Assembly (NCBI RefSeq): GCF_002027705.1
Contig: NZ_MBTG01000034.1
Span: forward strand, 186,001 to 250,000
From: Paenibacillus ferrarius
Lineage (GTDB): Bacteria; Bacillota; Bacilli; Paenibacillales; NBRC-103111
DNA length: 64,000 bases
Reading direction: 5' to 3'
In this document: piece by piece, positions 45,933-56,682 of the stretch
How the letters are laid out: each line of letters opens with the position of its first letter
Position numbering within the stretch: position 1 is the first letter of the stretch
Notes under the pieces: generated by a model
What the model saw: only the letters and a program-made list of their open reading frames with translations
What the model was told of the DNA's origin: nothing
The model's database searches: none
Translations under genes and position numbers: made by a program

Positions 45933-48900
45933 ATGTTTTTCACAGAAGCGAAACTTGAAGCCAGATTGAATGAATTAAGCGAAACCCGTTATCGTGATGT
46001 GATCCTTCTCGAAAGCTTTGCGGCTGTAGAAGATGAAAACGGAGATATAGGTGCTAGGCCGCCGCTTGCAGCGGCATCTTTTGAGCTGAGAACAGGCGAA
46101 ACTTGGAAAGGGCGCGACCGTTACATCTGGCTGTCGCGTTTAATCGATATTCCGCGAGAATGGGCTGGAAAGTCCATTCTTGGGCGCTTTGATTTTGGTG
46201 AAACTGGCGGCGGCAATAACGATGGATTTGAATCTCTTCTATATTGGAATGGAAAGCCGTTTCAAGGCGTCGATTCGAATCATCAGGAGGTCTTTTTCCC
46301 GGAGGGATCGGCAGGAACCGAAGCGAAGATGGATATCCGTTTGTGGTCCGGTCTTGAAGGCGGCGGAAAGCCCAGAGAAAAGAAGCACACCATGAACCGA
46401 GCTGAAATTTGTTGGATGGACGAACAAGTCGATGATATGTACTATACGGGGCGGGCAGTTTGGGAAACGGTCCGCAGTTTGGACGCGCATCATCCTGATC
46501 GCGCGCGGCTGATGAAAGCGCTGGATCGCGCTTTCTTGCAAGTAGACTGGTCCAAACCGAATTCGGAAGCTTATTACGAGTCGGTGTACACAGCTCGCCA
46601 GCTTCTGCATGAAGAGCTGAACAACATGGAGAAACATCATCCCGTCACAGTCACTGCCATCGGTCATACGCATATTGACGTAGCGTGGCTTTGGCGGTTG
46701 AAGCACACTCGCGAGAAATGCGCGAGGTCGTTCTCTACAGTGCTACGGTTGATGGAGCGTTTCCCTGATTATGTGTTCCTCCAAACGCAGCCGCAGTTGT
46801 ACGCTTATATCAAACAAGATTATCCGGAAATCTATGAAGCGATTCGGGAACGGGTCCGTGAGGGGCGCTGGGAAGTTGGCGGCGGCATGTGGCTGGAAGC
46901 CGATTGCAACCTAACCTCCGGTGAATCTCTAGTCAGACAGTTCCTCTTCGGCACGCGATTCATGCGTGAGGAATTTGATGTGGAAAGCACCTATTTATGG
47001 CTGCCTGACGTATTCGGCTACAGCTGGGCCTTGCCGCAAATCCTGAAAAAGTCAGGGTTTGAGACGTTCATGACGACGAAAATCAGTTGGAACCAATTCA
47101 ATAAAATGCCGCATGATACGTTCAAGTGGCGCGGGATTGACGGAAGCGAAGTGCTGACGCATTTCATCACGACCCCCGATGACTGGGAAGGCGGCAACTC
47201 CTTCTTCTACACGTACAATGGTTTGATTGAAGCCAAAACGGTGAAAGGCATCTGGGATGGCTATCAGGAGAAGGAGATGAATCAAGAGCTGCTTCTCTCC
47301 TACGGATACGGCGATGGCGGCGGTGGCGTGAATCGGGAAATGCTGGAAATGCGCCGACGCCTTGACCAAATGCCGGGCATGCCGAATGTCCGCACGGGGC
47401 GGGCAGACGAGTACTTCGAACGTCTTCATGAGACGGTGAAGGCGACCGACAGCTATGTGCATACCTGGGATGGCGAGCTTTATTTGGAGTATCACCGTGG
47501 AACGTATACAAGTCAAGCCTACAATAAGAAAATGAATCGGAAGCTTGAGCTGTTGTACCGGGAAACGGAGTGGCTGAACGTTCTGGCGGGGCTGAGCAAA
47601 GCGAGAGGCCATGTCTATCCGCAGGCTGATCTGAATGAGGGCTGGACGATTATTTTGCGCAATCAATTCCATGATATCATTCCCGGTTCTTCGATTCGCG
47701 AAGTGTATGAGGATAGCTGGCAAGAGTATGCGCAGGCGTCGTCTATAGCAACGGAGAGTTGGCAGGCAGCGATGAACGTTATGGTAGACCGAAGTGCAGA
47801 AGGCTCCAGAACGATTATCAATAGTTCGCCTTGGAAGCTTAAGAATCTGCTCGTTCTATCTGCGGATAGCGCACCCGAGGGGAGCGTTTGGACCGATGAA
47901 GCGGGAAATCCGCTCGATTCGCAGCTCACGGATGGACGTTGGCTGATCGCAACGCCGGACATTCCTTCACTTGGCCTGACGACTGTTCATTATGGAAGTC
48001 AGGAATCGGCTAGCGTTGTCGCTGCTGCAGCTCCATTCCAGTTAGCAGGCAGCCTTCTAAAAACCCCTCATTATGAAGTGGAGTGGAATGAAGCTGGCCA
48101 ATTGACGCGCATCTATGACCGGGATCATGGCCGCGATGTGCTTGCGAAGCAGGCACGAGGCAACGTGCTGCAGGTGTTCGAAGATAAACCGCTGATGTTC
48201 GAAGCATGGGATATCGATATTTTTTATCAAGAGAAGATGCAGGAAATTTCTCATCTAATTAGCTTTGAACTTGTAGAAAATGGCCCTTTGGCAGCTGCCG
48301 TCAAGTTCATCTGGCGCTACCTCAATTCAACGGTGACACAATGGATGACCGTCTATGCCGACAGCGGTCGTATTGATTTCCGTACGCATATCGATTGGCA
48401 GGAGCGTCAGCAGTTGCTTAAGGTTGCCTTTCCTGTGGATGTGCGCTCCAACGAGGCAACGTACGATATCCAATTTGGCAACGTTAAGCGGCCAACGCAC
48501 TGGAACACAAGCTGGGACTGGGCGCGATTCGAGTCAGTTGGCCATCAATGGGCGGATTTGTCCGAGCGCGGCTACGGCGTAAGTTTATTGAACGATTGCA
48601 AATACGGCTATGACATCAAGGATAACGTCATGCGATTGTCGCTCTTGAAATCGGCTACGCACCCTGATCCAGATGCGGATCTTGGCGAGCACTCCTTCGT
48701 GTATGCGCTCCTTCCGCATGCAGGCGACTGGTATGCAGGGAACACGGTACAAGAAGCTTGGCTGCTCAACAATCCGCTGCAGAGCTCCGAAGGCGCGAAT
48801 ACTTTCGGGAAGCCGCTCTCCTTATTCGAATTGTCTGTACCCAATGTGATGGTGGATGCGATCAAAAAGGCAGAGGATGGCGATGGGGTGATCCTGCGTG

Positions 48901-49076
48901 TCCATGAATATGCCGGTGTGCGTTCTTCCGTAACGGTGAGCAGCGATTTGACCATCCGCTCGTGGCAGGAATGCGATTTGATGGAGCGTTCTCTCGGAGA
49001 AGCAGCGGCGGCTGATTGGATGTTTGAACTGAAGCCATACGAGATCAAGACGTTCCTTGTCTATCTAGAGGCATAA
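45933..49076 (+). CDS. GH38 alpha-mannosidase
   Basis: 1047 residues from ATG 45933 (AAGGTGAGG upstream). N-terminal beta domain, GH38 catalytic barrel from about residue 240 with zinc-binding AIGHTHIDVAW (His247, Asp249) and nucleophile Asp359 in LWLPDVFGYSWALP, then the mid-domain FHDIIPGSSIREVYED and large C-terminal beta domains. Removes alpha-linked mannose from glycans; no signal peptide, so it acts on imported oligosaccharides. Cytoplasmic GH38 of this length is common in Firmicute glycan loci. It is followed 37 bp later by iolD. Substrate could be mannosyl-inositol type (inference). Confidence 0.95.
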   Translation: MFFTEAKLEARLNELSETRYRDVILLESFAAVEDENGDIGARPPLAAASFELRTGETWKGRDRYIWLSRLIDIPREWAGKSILGRFDFGETGGGNNDGFESLLYWNGKPFQGVDSNHQEVFFPEGSAGTEAKMDIRLWSGLEGGGKPREKKHTMNRAEICWMDEQVDDMYYTGRAVWETVRSLDAHHPDRARLMKALDRAFLQVDWSKPNSEAYYESVYTARQLLHEELNNMEKHHPVTVTAIGHTHIDVAWLWRLKHTREKCARSFSTVLRLMERFPDYVFLQTQPQLYAYIKQDYPEIYEAIRERVREGRWEVGGGMWLEADCNLTSGESLVRQFLFGTRFMREEFDVESTYLWLPDVFGYSWALPQILKKSGFETFMTTKISWNQFNKMPHDTFKWRGIDGSEVLTHFITTPDDWEGGNSFFYTYNGLIEAKTVKGIWDGYQEKEMNQELLLSYGYGDGGGGVNREMLEMRRRLDQMPGMPNVRTGRADEYFERLHETVKATDSYVHTWDGELYLEYHRGTYTSQAYNKKMNRKLELLYRETEWLNVLAGLSKARGHVYPQADLNEGWTIILRNQFHDIIPGSSIREVYEDSWQEYAQASSIATESWQAAMNVMVDRSAEGSRTIINSSPWKLKNLLVLSADSAPEGSVWTDEAGNPLDSQLTDGRWLIATPDIPSLGLTTVHYGSQESASVVAAAAPFQLAGSLLKTPHYEVEWNEAGQLTRIYDRDHGRDVLAKQARGNVLQVFEDKPLMFEAWDIDIFYQEKMQEISHLISFELVENGPLAAAVKFIWRYLNSTVTQWMTVYADSGRIDFRTHIDWQERQQLLKVAFPVDVRSNEATYDIQFGNVKRPTHWNTSWDWARFESVGHQWADLSERGYGVSLLNDCKYGYDIKDNVMRLSLLKSATHPDPDADLGEHSFVYALLPHAGDWYAGNTVQEAWLLNNPLQSSEGANTFGKPLSLFELSVPNVMVDAIKKAEDGDGVILRVHEYAGVRSSVTVSSDLTIRSWQECDLMERSLGEAAAADWMFELKPYEIKTFLVYLEA

Positions 49077-49084
49077 ATAGAAAG

Positions 49085-49100
49085 ACCGATCTAGGTCGGT
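49085..49100 (+). other. Small hairpin between GH38 and iolD
   Basis: ACCGA-TCTAGG-TCGGT, only a 5-bp stem, 9 bp after the GH38 stop. Too weak to end transcription; may be a processing site or chance. Confidence 0.35.
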
Positions 49101-49112
49101 GTGGAGGCTCAT

Positions 49113-50978
49113 ATGAAAACCATAAGACTTACGATGGCGCAAGCTTTACTTAAGTTTCTGGATCAACAGTATTTGTCTGTGGATGGTGTAGAAACCAAAT
49201 TTGTGAATGGAGTTATGGGCATATTCGGCCACGGCAATGTGACGGGGATAGGCGAAGCCTTGGAACGGGACAGCGGCGAGCTGGTCTTCATCCAAGGGAA
49301 AAATGAGCAGGGCATGGTTCATGCGGCAGCAGCCTTCGCCAAGCAGAGCAATCGCCAGCGCATCTTCGCCTGCACGACTTCCATCGGTCCTGGCGCACTG
49401 AATATGGTTACCGCGGCAGCGACCGCCACGGTGAATCGGATTCCGGTTCTGTTGCTGCCAGGTGATAACTTCGCATGCAGACAGCCGGACCCGGTGCTCC
49501 AGCAGCTGGAAATGCCGCATGATTACACGATATCGGCGACCGACGCTTTCAAGCCCGTCAGCCGTTACTGGGACCGGATCGTTCGGCCCGAACAACTGGT
49601 TACTTCGCTGCTGCAAGCAATGCGCGTCTTAACCGATCCTTCGGAGACGGGGGCTGTCACCATCGCCCTTCCGCAGGATGTGCAAGCAGAAGCTTATGAT
49701 TATCCTGCTGCATTCTTTGAGAAACGCGTCCATACGATGGACCGACGGCCTCCGGCAGCGGAAGCCGTGGAAAGAGCCGCCGCATTCATTGCACAGAAGA
49801 AGAAGCCGCTGCTCGTTGTAGGCGGAGGCGTGCATTACGCTGGGGCGATTCAAGAGCTGCTCGATTTCGCAGCCGAATTTCAAATCCCGGTGGCCGAGAC
49901 GCAGGCTGGAAAAAGCGCGATCTCCTGGGAGCATCCGCTCAGTGTAGGCGCAGTAGGGACAACGGGGACGTTAGCCGCGAATAAGCTGGCGGCGCAGGCC
50001 GATGTCATTATCGGCGTTGGAACTCGCTATTCAGATTTTACAACCGCATCCAAATCTGCCTTTCAGCACCCGGATGTATCGTTTGTTAATGTCAATGTGA
50101 ATGCCTACGATGCGATTAAAATGAACGCTGTCTCCGTTGTCGCAGATGCTAAGAAAGCGCTCATTGCTTTATCGGAGGCGCTGCGGCTCAAAGGCTACCG
50201 CTCCGAATACGAAACTAGCTTCATTGAAGAACTTCGCAAGGAATGGAACGAGGAAGTCGATCGTTTATATAGCATCAACCTAGATGAAGGACTTTCGCAA
50301 ACAAGAGCACTTGGCGTGATCAATGCCTTCTTAAGTCCAACCGATGTTATCGTCTGCGCGGCAGGAAGCTTGCCCGGCGATCTGCACCGTGTATGGAGAA
50401 CGAGTGCGCCCAAATCGTATCACATGGAATATGGTTTTTCCTGCATGGGCTATGAGGTCAGCGGAGCGTTTGGCGCTGTTCTGGCTGCCCCGGACCGCGA
50501 CGTGTATGCGATGACAGGCGACGGAAGCTATCTAATGCTTCATTCTGAGCTGCTTACCAGCCTGCAAGAAGGAACGAAAATGACCGTACTGCTGTTCGAT
50601 AATCATGGATATCAGTGCATTCACAACTTGCAAAGAGGTCATGGCAGCGACGGGTTTGGCAATGAATTCCGCTTTAGAACGGCCGAGACTGGCCTGCTGC
50701 AAGGAGATTACATGCCAATTGATTTCGCCGCGCACGCACGCAGCATGGGTGTCAAAGCATACACGGCTACAACGGCCGAGCAATTGGCGGAAGCGCTCAA
50801 GCAAGCGAAGCAAGAAACGATTTCGACCTTAATCGAAATCAAGGTAGTCCCAGGAACGAACACGGACGGATATGAGTCTTGGTGGCGGGTAGACGTTCCC
50901 GAAGTTTCAACCAGTGCCAAAGTTCGTGAGGCCCGTGCTGAGATGCAAGCCCACTTACAGTCCGTTAAACCGTTATAA
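49113..50978 (+). CDS. iolD: 3D-(3,5/4)-trihydroxycyclohexane-1,2-dione hydrolase IolD
   Basis: 621 residues from ATG 49113 (GGAGG upstream). ThDP-dependent acetolactate-synthase-like fold: N-terminal half [18 protein letters not shown] and [18 protein letters not shown], central Rossmann domain [10 protein letters not shown], and the ThDP-binding motif [15 protein letters not shown] with the family GYQCIHNLQ. It opens the ring of the inosose-derived dione to 5-deoxy-glucuronate. First of the iol set here, iolD-iolC-iolA-iolJ-iolB, which follows without promoter sign, so it belongs to the upstream operon. Confidence 0.95.
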   Translation: MKTIRLTMAQALLKFLDQQYLSVDGVETKFVNGVMGIFGHGNVTGIGEALERDSGELVFIQGKNEQGMVHAAAAFAKQSNRQRIFACTTSIGPGALNMVTAAATATVNRIPVLLLPGDNFACRQPDPVLQQLEMPHDYTISATDAFKPVSRYWDRIVRPEQLVTSLLQAMRVLTDPSETGAVTIALPQDVQAEAYDYPAAFFEKRVHTMDRRPPAAEAVERAAAFIAQKKKPLLVVGGGVHYAGAIQELLDFAAEFQIPVAETQAGKSAISWEHPLSVGAVGTTGTLAANKLAAQADVIIGVGTRYSDFTTASKSAFQHPDVSFVNVNVNAYDAIKMNAVSVVADAKKALIALSEALRLKGYRSEYETSFIEELRKEWNEEVDRLYSINLDEGLSQTRALGVINAFLSPTDVIVCAAGSLPGDLHRVWRTSAPKSYHMEYGFSCMGYEVSGAFGAVLAAPDRDVYAMTGDGSYLMLHSELLTSLQEGTKMTVLLFDNHGYQCIHNLQRGHGSDGFGNEFRFRTAETGLLQGDYMPIDFAAHARSMGVKAYTATTAEQLAEALKQAKQETISTLIEIKVVPGTNTDGYESWWRVDVPEVSTSAKVREARAEMQAHLQSVKPL

Positions 50979-50995
50979 GAAAGAAGGTTAAGTCA

Positions 50996-52000
50996 ATGAG
51001 CTATCTTTCCACACATGCAGACCGCTCCTTGGATTTTATCGCAATCGGCAGGTTGTGCATTGATTTAAACGCGAACGAGATTAATCGGCCAATGGAAGAA
51101 ACGGTGACATTTACGAAATATGTAGGTGGTTCACCTGCCAATATTACGATTGGAATGGCTCGCATGGGGGTCAAAGCCGGATTTATCGGCAAAGTGGCGG
51201 GCGACCAGATGGGCCGCTTCATCGTCAGCTATTTGGAACGCAATCAAATCAACACCGACGAGATCGTCACCGATCATACGGGGGCTGTAACAGGGCTTGC
51301 TTTTACGGAAATTAAGAGTCCGACCGATTGCAGCATTCTGATGTACCGCGACAATGTGGCTGACTTGCTGCTTCGTCCCGAAGAGGTGTCGGAAGCTTAT
51401 ATCGCCCGTGCAAAGGTGCTGCTCATTTCGGGAACGGCGCTTGCGCAAAGTCCCTCCCGGGAGGCTGTTTTCGTCGCCCTTGATTTTGCCAAAAAGCATG
51501 GCGTCTCGATCGTATTCGATCTGGATTACCGCCCTTATACATGGACTTCCAAAGAAGAAACAGCGACTTATTATAACTTGGCAGCGGAAAAATGCGATAT
51601 CATCATCGGTACCCGCGAGGAATTCGATATGATGGAGGCTTTGGAGCGCAGAACCGAAAGCAGCGATGCATTGACCGCGGCCAAATGGTTCGGCTACAGC
51701 GCCAAGCTGGTCATCATCAAGCATGGCAAGGCTGGTTCCATCGCTTATACGCATGACGGCTTAAGCCATACGGCAGCGAGCTTCCCTGCCAAAGTGGTGA
51801 AGACATTCGGAGCAGGCGATTCTTATGCGGCGGGCTTTTTATATGGACTTATGCAGAATTGGACAGTTGAAAAAAGTATGGAGTTCGGAAGCGGAGCCGC
51901 TTCCATCGTCGTGTCCAGCCACAGCTGCTCGGACGCGATGCCAACTGCCTCAGAGGTGGAAAGTTATATAGCACGCTGCAAATCAGAAGAGATGAAATAA
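50996..52000 (+). CDS. iolC: 5-dehydro-2-deoxygluconokinase IolC
   Basis: 334 residues, PfkB/ribokinase fold. FIAIGRLCIDLNANEINRPMEET and KYVGGSPANITIGMARMG are IolC-type; C-terminal KTFGAGDSYAAGFLYGL holds the catalytic base and ATP loop. Phosphorylates 5-dehydro-2-deoxy-D-gluconate (DKG) from IolB. 17 bp after iolD; AAGAAGG upstream. Confidence 0.95.
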   Translation: MSYLSTHADRSLDFIAIGRLCIDLNANEINRPMEETVTFTKYVGGSPANITIGMARMGVKAGFIGKVAGDQMGRFIVSYLERNQINTDEIVTDHTGAVTGLAFTEIKSPTDCSILMYRDNVADLLLRPEEVSEAYIARAKVLLISGTALAQSPSREAVFVALDFAKKHGVSIVFDLDYRPYTWTSKEETATYYNLAAEKCDIIIGTREEFDMMEALERRTESSDALTAAKWFGYSAKLVIIKHGKAGSIAYTHDGLSHTAASFPAKVVKTFGAGDSYAAGFLYGLMQNWTVEKSMEFGSGAASIVVSSHSCSDAMPTASEVESYIARCKSEEMK

Positions 52001-52021
52001 ATGATAAAAGGAGATTTTCCG

Positions 52022-53482
52022 ATGACGACATCAGCTTCTGTACCAACTTTGAAAAACTTTATCGGCGGCGTCTGGGTAGATGCCTTAACGGGGCAAACGG
52101 AAGCGGTATTCAATCCGGCCACAGAGGAAATTCTTGCGCATGTCCCGCATTCGACGGGCGAAGATGTGAATCGTGCCGTCCAAGCGGCTGCCGAGGCGTT
52201 CAAAACGTGGAGCCAAACGCCAGTTCCGCGCCGCGCTCGTGTTTTGTTCAAATATCAACAGCTGCTTGTCGATCACTGGGAAGAATTGGCGCGCCTGATC
52301 ACCCTGGAGAACGGCAAGAGCTATCATGAAGCGCATGGCGAAGTTTTGCGCGGCATCGAGTGCGTAGAGTTCGCGGCGGGCGCCCCTAATTTGATGATGG
52401 GCAAGCAATTGCCTGATATTGCAACAAATGTGGAATCCGGGATGTATCGTTATCCGGTCGGCATTGTTGGCGGTATTACACCGTTCAACTTCCCGATGAT
52501 GGTGCCTTGCTGGATGTTCCCGCTTGCGATTGCTTGCGGCAATACGTTCGTATTGAAGCCCTCTGAGCGGACGCCGATGCTGGCGAATCGATTGGCTGAA
52601 TTGTTCAAGGAAGCCGGCTTGCCGGATGGCGTCCTTAATCTTGTGCACGGCGCGCATGATGTCGTGAATGGTTTACTTGCGCATCCGGAAATCAAGGCGA
52701 TATCCTTCGTTGGCTCACAGCCGGTAGCGGAGTATATCTATACGACAGCCTCGGCTCATGGCAAAAGAGTGCAGGCGCTCGCTGGGGCCAAAAATCACTC
52801 GATCGTCATGCCGGATGCGGATCTTGATCTGACCGTGACCCAAATCGTCAATGCCGCTTTCGGCTCGGCGGGCGAGCGCTGCATGGCCTGTTCTGTTGTT
52901 GTGGCCGTCGGTGACGTTGCGGATCAGCTTGTTGCCCGGCTGAAAGAGCAAGCAGATCAGCTTACCATTGGCAATGGGATGGAAGACAACATTTTCTTGG
53001 GCCCTGTCATTCGCGGACCGCACAAGGAAAGAACGATCGGCTATATCGAGACAGGCGAGAAAGAAGGCGCTGCATTGATCAGAGACGGACGCCAAGATTC
53101 AGCAGTCAGCGAGAAAGGTTATTTCGTAGGTCCTACCATTTTCGATCATGTCGACAGCACGATGAAAATTTGGAAAGATGAAATCTTCGCTCCGGTCTTA
53201 TCGGTCGTGCGTGTGGATACGTTAGACGATGCGGTGGCATTGTCCAACCGTTCTGAATTCGCGAATGGCGCCTGCTTGTTTACGCAAGATGGCAGCAACG
53301 TTCGCCGTTTCCGTGAAACCATCGATGCCGGTATGCTGGGCATCAACTTAGGTGTGCCTGCTCCGATGGCCTTCTTCCCATTCTCGGGCTGGAAGAAATC
53401 GTTCTATGGCGACCTGCATGCGAATGGGATGGATGGCGTTGAATTTTATACAAGAAAGAAAATGGTGACGGCGCGTTGGTAA
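52022..53482 (+). CDS. iolA: Methylmalonate-semialdehyde dehydrogenase IolA
   Basis: 486 residues from ATG 52022; an ATG at 52001 places AAAAGGAG inside the leader, so 52022 is preferred. Aldehyde dehydrogenase with [34 protein letters not shown] and the active Cys287 in GERCMACS, which is MMSDH-specific. Oxidises malonate or methylmalonate semialdehyde to acetyl- or propionyl-CoA, the last step of inositol breakdown. Third gene of the iol group. Confidence 0.95.
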   Translation: MTTSASVPTLKNFIGGVWVDALTGQTEAVFNPATEEILAHVPHSTGEDVNRAVQAAAEAFKTWSQTPVPRRARVLFKYQQLLVDHWEELARLITLENGKSYHEAHGEVLRGIECVEFAAGAPNLMMGKQLPDIATNVESGMYRYPVGIVGGITPFNFPMMVPCWMFPLAIACGNTFVLKPSERTPMLANRLAELFKEAGLPDGVLNLVHGAHDVVNGLLAHPEIKAISFVGSQPVAEYIYTTASAHGKRVQALAGAKNHSIVMPDADLDLTVTQIVNAAFGSAGERCMACSVVVAVGDVADQLVARLKEQADQLTIGNGMEDNIFLGPVIRGPHKERTIGYIETGEKEGAALIRDGRQDSAVSEKGYFVGPTIFDHVDSTMKIWKDEIFAPVLSVVRVDTLDDAVALSNRSEFANGACLFTQDGSNVRRFRETIDAGMLGINLGVPAPMAFFPFSGWKKSFYGDLHANGMDGVEFYTRKKMVTARW

Positions 53483-53523
53483 GCAGCTGCTTTCTCAGCA
53501 ACTAGGTAAAGGAGGATGTTTCC

Positions 53524-54387
53524 ATGCCCTTAGTGTCAATGACAGCTATGCTGCGCAAAGCAATGAAAGAGCAATATGCGGTAGGCCAATTTAATTTAAA
53601 TAATCTGGAATTCACGCAAGCGATTCTTCAGACGGCGCAAGAGGAGCAAGCTCCTGTTATTCTTGGACTCAGCGAGCCTTACATTCCTTACATGGGCGGT
53701 TTGAACTGTATTGCCGCCATGGTCAAAGAACTGATCGACTATTATGAGGTTACGGTGCCTGTAGCGCTGCATCTGGATCACGGCACCTCCTTCGAGGTCT
53801 GTGTGAAGGCGATTCATGCCGGGTTCACTTCCGTAATGATCGACGCTTCTCACTATGGCTTAGTGGATAATATAGCTTTGACCCGCAAGGTGACAGAATC
53901 CGCTCATGCGCTGGGCGTTTCCGTAGAGGCGGAGCTGGGCCGGATCGGCGGCCGTGAGGATGACACGTATATAGATGAGGCTGAAGCGATGTATGCGGTC
54001 ACCTCCGAGTGCATTATGCTGGTTCAATCTACGGGCATCGACGCTTTGGCGCCTGCCCTTGGGTCGGTTCATGGCAATTATAAAGGGACCCCTAGACTCG
54101 GATTTGAACGAATGGCAGAAATTCAGAAGCTGACTCAGCTTCCGCTTGTGCTGCATGGCGGCAGTGGGCTCCGTGATGAAGATTTTCAGCAAGCGATAGC
54201 TCGCGGTACAGCTAAGATTAACGTGAATACCGATAATCAAGCGGCGTGTACGTCAGTTGTGAGACGCATTCTAACCGAGCAGCCGGATATTTACGATCCA
54301 AGGCATTACTTAGGACCGGCAAGAGAGGCTGTTAAGGAATCTGTTAGAGCCAAAATACGCTTATTCGGCTGTGCCGGCAAAGCGTAA
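53524..54387 (+). CDS. iolJ: 6-phospho-5-dehydro-2-deoxygluconate aldolase IolJ
   Basis: 287 residues, class II fructose-bisphosphate-type aldolase: [18 protein letters not shown], zinc ligands in [35 protein letters not shown] and NVNTDNQAA. In context it is IolJ, splitting DKGP to DHAP and malonate semialdehyde, rather than glycolytic FbaA. Between iolA and iolB; AAAGGAGGA upstream. Confidence 0.92.
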   Translation: MPLVSMTAMLRKAMKEQYAVGQFNLNNLEFTQAILQTAQEEQAPVILGLSEPYIPYMGGLNCIAAMVKELIDYYEVTVPVALHLDHGTSFEVCVKAIHAGFTSVMIDASHYGLVDNIALTRKVTESAHALGVSVEAELGRIGGREDDTYIDEAEAMYAVTSECIMLVQSTGIDALAPALGSVHGNYKGTPRLGFERMAEIQKLTQLPLVLHGGSGLRDEDFQQAIARGTAKINVNTDNQAACTSVVRRILTEQPDIYDPRHYLGPAREAVKESVRAKIRLFGCAGKA

Positions 54388-54404
54388 AGAAGGAGCGTAA
54401 ATGA

Positions 54405-55244
54405 ATGAGCGATTTGATTGTTTCTGGTCATCCAACACCTGATCCGCAAGGTCAGGTGCTGTCTATTACCCCGGAATCGGCGGGTTGGACGTATGTCGGT
54501 TTTAGCGTCTATTCGCTAAAGGAAGGACAAACGCTGCGTCAGGTGACGGGAAATAACGAAGTCTGTGTCGTCTTTCTTGGCGGTCATGGGAAAGTTGCCA
54601 CAGCTAAGAAGATGTGGCAACGTGTCGGCCATCGGCTCCACGTGTTTGAGAAAACCCCGCCATTCGCTGTCTATGTTCCTAATGAGGACTTCTTCGAGAT
54701 TACGGCGCTTACGCCGCTCGACATTGCGATATGCCAAGCACCCGGATTCGGAACGCATGAGGCGCGTTTGATTTCTCCCGCTCATATCGGCGTGGAAACA
54801 AGGGGCTACGGGAATTTGGAACGGCAAATTCATCATATTCTTCCGGAAAGCGAAGCCGCGGACAGCTTGCTTGTCGTGGAGGTCTTTACGCCTGGCGGCC
54901 ACTGGTCCAGCTATCCGCCGCATAAGCATGATGAGGATAATCTTCCGCATGAATCTTTTCTGGAAGAAACCTACTATTATAAAGTCGAACCTGCGCAAGG
55001 TTTCGCTATGCAGCGCGTATACACGGATGATGAATCACTGAATGAACTATTAGTCGTGAAAGACGGCGAAGCGGTGCTTGTGCCTAAAGGCTATCACCCG
55101 GTCTGTGCGCCGCCAGGTTATGAGGTTTATTATTTGAATGTGATGGCTGGTCCGCATCGGACGTGGAAGTTTCGTAATGATCCGGCGCATGCTTGGGTGA
55201 TGGCGCCGCCTTCAAAAAGCTGTGATGAAAAGGATTGCCAATAG
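54405..55244 (+). CDS. iolB: 5-deoxy-glucuronate isomerase IolB
   Basis: 279 residues, bicupin. GGHWSSYPPHKHDEDNLPHESFLEETYYYK is the metal-binding cupin with His and Glu ligands; SVYSLKEGQTL and KGYHPVCAPPGYEVYYLNVMAG are further IolB marks. Isomerises 5-deoxy-glucuronate to DKG. Last gene of the operon; iolE, iolG, iolH, iolI and iolR are not in this window. Confidence 0.95.
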   Translation: MSDLIVSGHPTPDPQGQVLSITPESAGWTYVGFSVYSLKEGQTLRQVTGNNEVCVVFLGGHGKVATAKKMWQRVGHRLHVFEKTPPFAVYVPNEDFFEITALTPLDIAICQAPGFGTHEARLISPAHIGVETRGYGNLERQIHHILPESEAADSLLVVEVFTPGGHWSSYPPHKHDEDNLPHESFLEETYYYKVEPAQGFAMQRVYTDDESLNELLVVKDGEAVLVPKGYHPVCAPPGYEVYYLNVMAGPHRTWKFRNDPAHAWVMAPPSKSCDEKDCQ

Positions 55245-55253
55245 CGGAAGGGA

Positions 55254-55394
55254 TTAGGTTTTGGAAAAAGTAACGGGACCACAATCTTTACAAATGCCAA
55301 GATGCGTTTCCCGCTTATAGAATCCTGTTTTGAATATTGCGGTTACGTGTGTTGAGGGAGCGAGCGTATTGCAATTCAGACAATAAATAACCAT
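55254..55394 (-). CDS. 46-residue zinc-ribbon protein
   Basis: A short gene below common ORF size limits: ATG at 55394, AGGGGG nine bases upstream, TAA at 55254. The protein starts MVIYCLNCNTL and has a second pair ICKDCG, so a complete CxxC-N28-CxxC zinc ribbon. It ends VTFSKT. I do not recognise a named family. It begins ten bases beyond the convergent iolB stop and has no visible terminator of its own. Ribosome-binding site and paired cysteines make real coding likely. Confidence 0.65.
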   Translation of the reverse strand: MVIYCLNCNTLAPSTHVTAIFKTGFYKRETHLGICKDCGPVTFSKT

Positions 55395-55520
55395 TCTTAA
55401 GTTCCCCCTGCTCAAAGAGTCTTTGCTTGTAGTTTAACAAAAATGTATGTAAGAATTATGTCGGGAATTTGGTTTTTGCTTCCATTTATGTATCAAGAAG
55501 TCGATGAGGAAGCAAAATAA

Positions 55521-55563
55521 AAGACTGCCATCTACTCAAAGAGGAGAATGGCAGTCTTATTTT
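55521..55563 (-). terminator. Terminator after the spore-protein gene
   Basis: AAGACTGCCAT (55521-55531) / ATGGCAGTCTT (55548-55558), perfect 11-bp stem, T-rich on both sides. It follows the minus-strand spore-protein stop by 29 bp and could also block plus-strand readthrough. Confidence 0.9.
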
Positions 55564-55586
55564 TAGCTTTTTCCTACATCAAAGGA

Positions 55587-55796
55587 TTAGCGATTGAAAC
55601 CTTGCAATTGCTGTTCTGCAACTTGGACCAGACGTTTTGTAATGTTGCCGCCTATGGACCCTGCATCGCGTGTAGCGAGGTTTCCATTGTATCCATTTGG
55701 TTGTAGCGGAATACCTAATTCTTGAGCAACTTCGTATTTCATTTGATTCAGCGCTGCTTTTGCTTGCGGAACGACTAAAGTATTGTTGTTAGCCAT
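55587..55796 (-). CDS. Alpha/beta-type small acid-soluble spore protein
   Basis: 69 residues, Asn/Gln/Ala-rich. The two SASP signatures are present: QMKYEVAQELGIPLQ (GPR protease cleavage region) and AGSIGGNITKRLVQVAEQQL. These proteins coat DNA in the dormant spore, giving UV and heat resistance, and are degraded at germination. GGAGTGATAC precedes the ATG. Likely forespore sigma-G controlled; I did not find a convincing promoter by eye. Proof that the organism makes endospores. Confidence 0.96.
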   Translation of the reverse strand: MANNNTLVVPQAKAALNQMKYEVAQELGIPLQPNGYNGNLATRDAGSIGGNITKRLVQVAEQQLQGFNR

Positions 55797-56072
55797 GATG
55801 TATCACTCCTTCTCTTGGTGTACTACTAGTTTGTCGAGTGTGAGGGAGTCTTATGCATTCCGAACTAAAAAAAATTTTTTGAAAAAGCCGTCCTCAGCAG
55901 CTTAATCAAAGCCACATTCGGAAAAATGAATGATTTACGACTAATAATGGACAATAAAGGTTGATTTCTGATAAAATCACGAACGATTCTCTTGATTATT
56001 TCATTAATCCTATGTATTATTAAGATAGATTTTGAACAGCAAGAGTTGATTATTGATCTTGAAGGTGATTTC

Positions 56073-56420
56073 ATGTCCCTACCAGATTCCAACGAATACA
56101 AGAAGAAATTGTGTCACCTATATAACGAGATCTCCAAAGAGTTGTTCGGCTTTGGCACAACGTTACTGAAAGTATCGATTGATCAGAACATCATTACGTT
56201 TCATGCGAAGCACCGTCGTTCGCCGCGTTCAACGGCATTGGAAGGCGAAGCTCCTACGTTGAAGCACGAAGTTGATTTCTATATGTCCTCGATTTACAAG
56301 AAGCGAATCCGGGAGAAGCTGGAGCAAGAACTTGGTTTATCCATGGATGCGGTACTCAGGGACTATGATCCTCCAACCCAGTGGGCGATCACGAACATTA
56401 TTCTTAAACAAACTGAATAG
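56073..56420 (+). CDS. DUF2294 / MpsC-like protein
   Basis: 115 residues from ATG 56073 (GAAGGTGA upstream); an upstream in-frame start at 55992 would add a hydrophobic piece without ribosome-binding site. The fold signature LYNEISKELFGFGTTLLKVSI, EVDFYMSSIYKKRIREKLEQELG and a final DYDPPTQWAITNIIL match the DUF2294 family, of which staphylococcal MpsC (Na+-translocating membrane-potential system) is the best-known member. mpsA and mpsB are not adjacent here, so the role is open. Confidence 0.75.
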   Translation: MSLPDSNEYKKKLCHLYNEISKELFGFGTTLLKVSIDQNIITFHAKHRRSPRSTALEGEAPTLKHEVDFYMSSIYKKRIREKLEQELGLSMDAVLRDYDPPTQWAITNIILKQTE

Positions 56421-56505
56421 TCAAGTCGCCGGTGTTTCTCTTTTGATCTATCTTAAGAGTCAACCGCATGTAAATCACAGATGTCTCTTTCCATTGTTTA
56501 CGATG

Positions 56506-56549
56506 AAAAGTGCTCTTGTTAGAAGGTTTCTTCTATCAAGGGCACTTTT
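56506..56549 (+). terminator. Terminator after DUF2294 gene
   Basis: AAAAGTGCTCTTG / CAAGGGCACTTTT, 13-bp stem with one G-T pair, 18-nt loop which itself contains AGAAG/CTTCT, then T-rich. Confidence 0.85.
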
Positions 56550-56682
56550 CTATTTATTTATAGCTGCAGCAGGGGGAAGAAGCGCATATATCATGGGCTT
56601 CGAGTCGCATACTAGTTAATATTTGACAAGGGATTTACGCTTCAAATCATAGATATAGTTAAAAAATGGGAGGACGATGACG

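Noticed and set aside
47052-47723. Antisense frame over the GH38 gene
   Set aside because: Shadow of strong coding sequence on the plus strand.
56550-56682. Purine riboswitch before the nucleoside operon
   Set aside because: No recognisable conserved purine aptamer loops; only an ordinary promoter-like TTGACA is seen.
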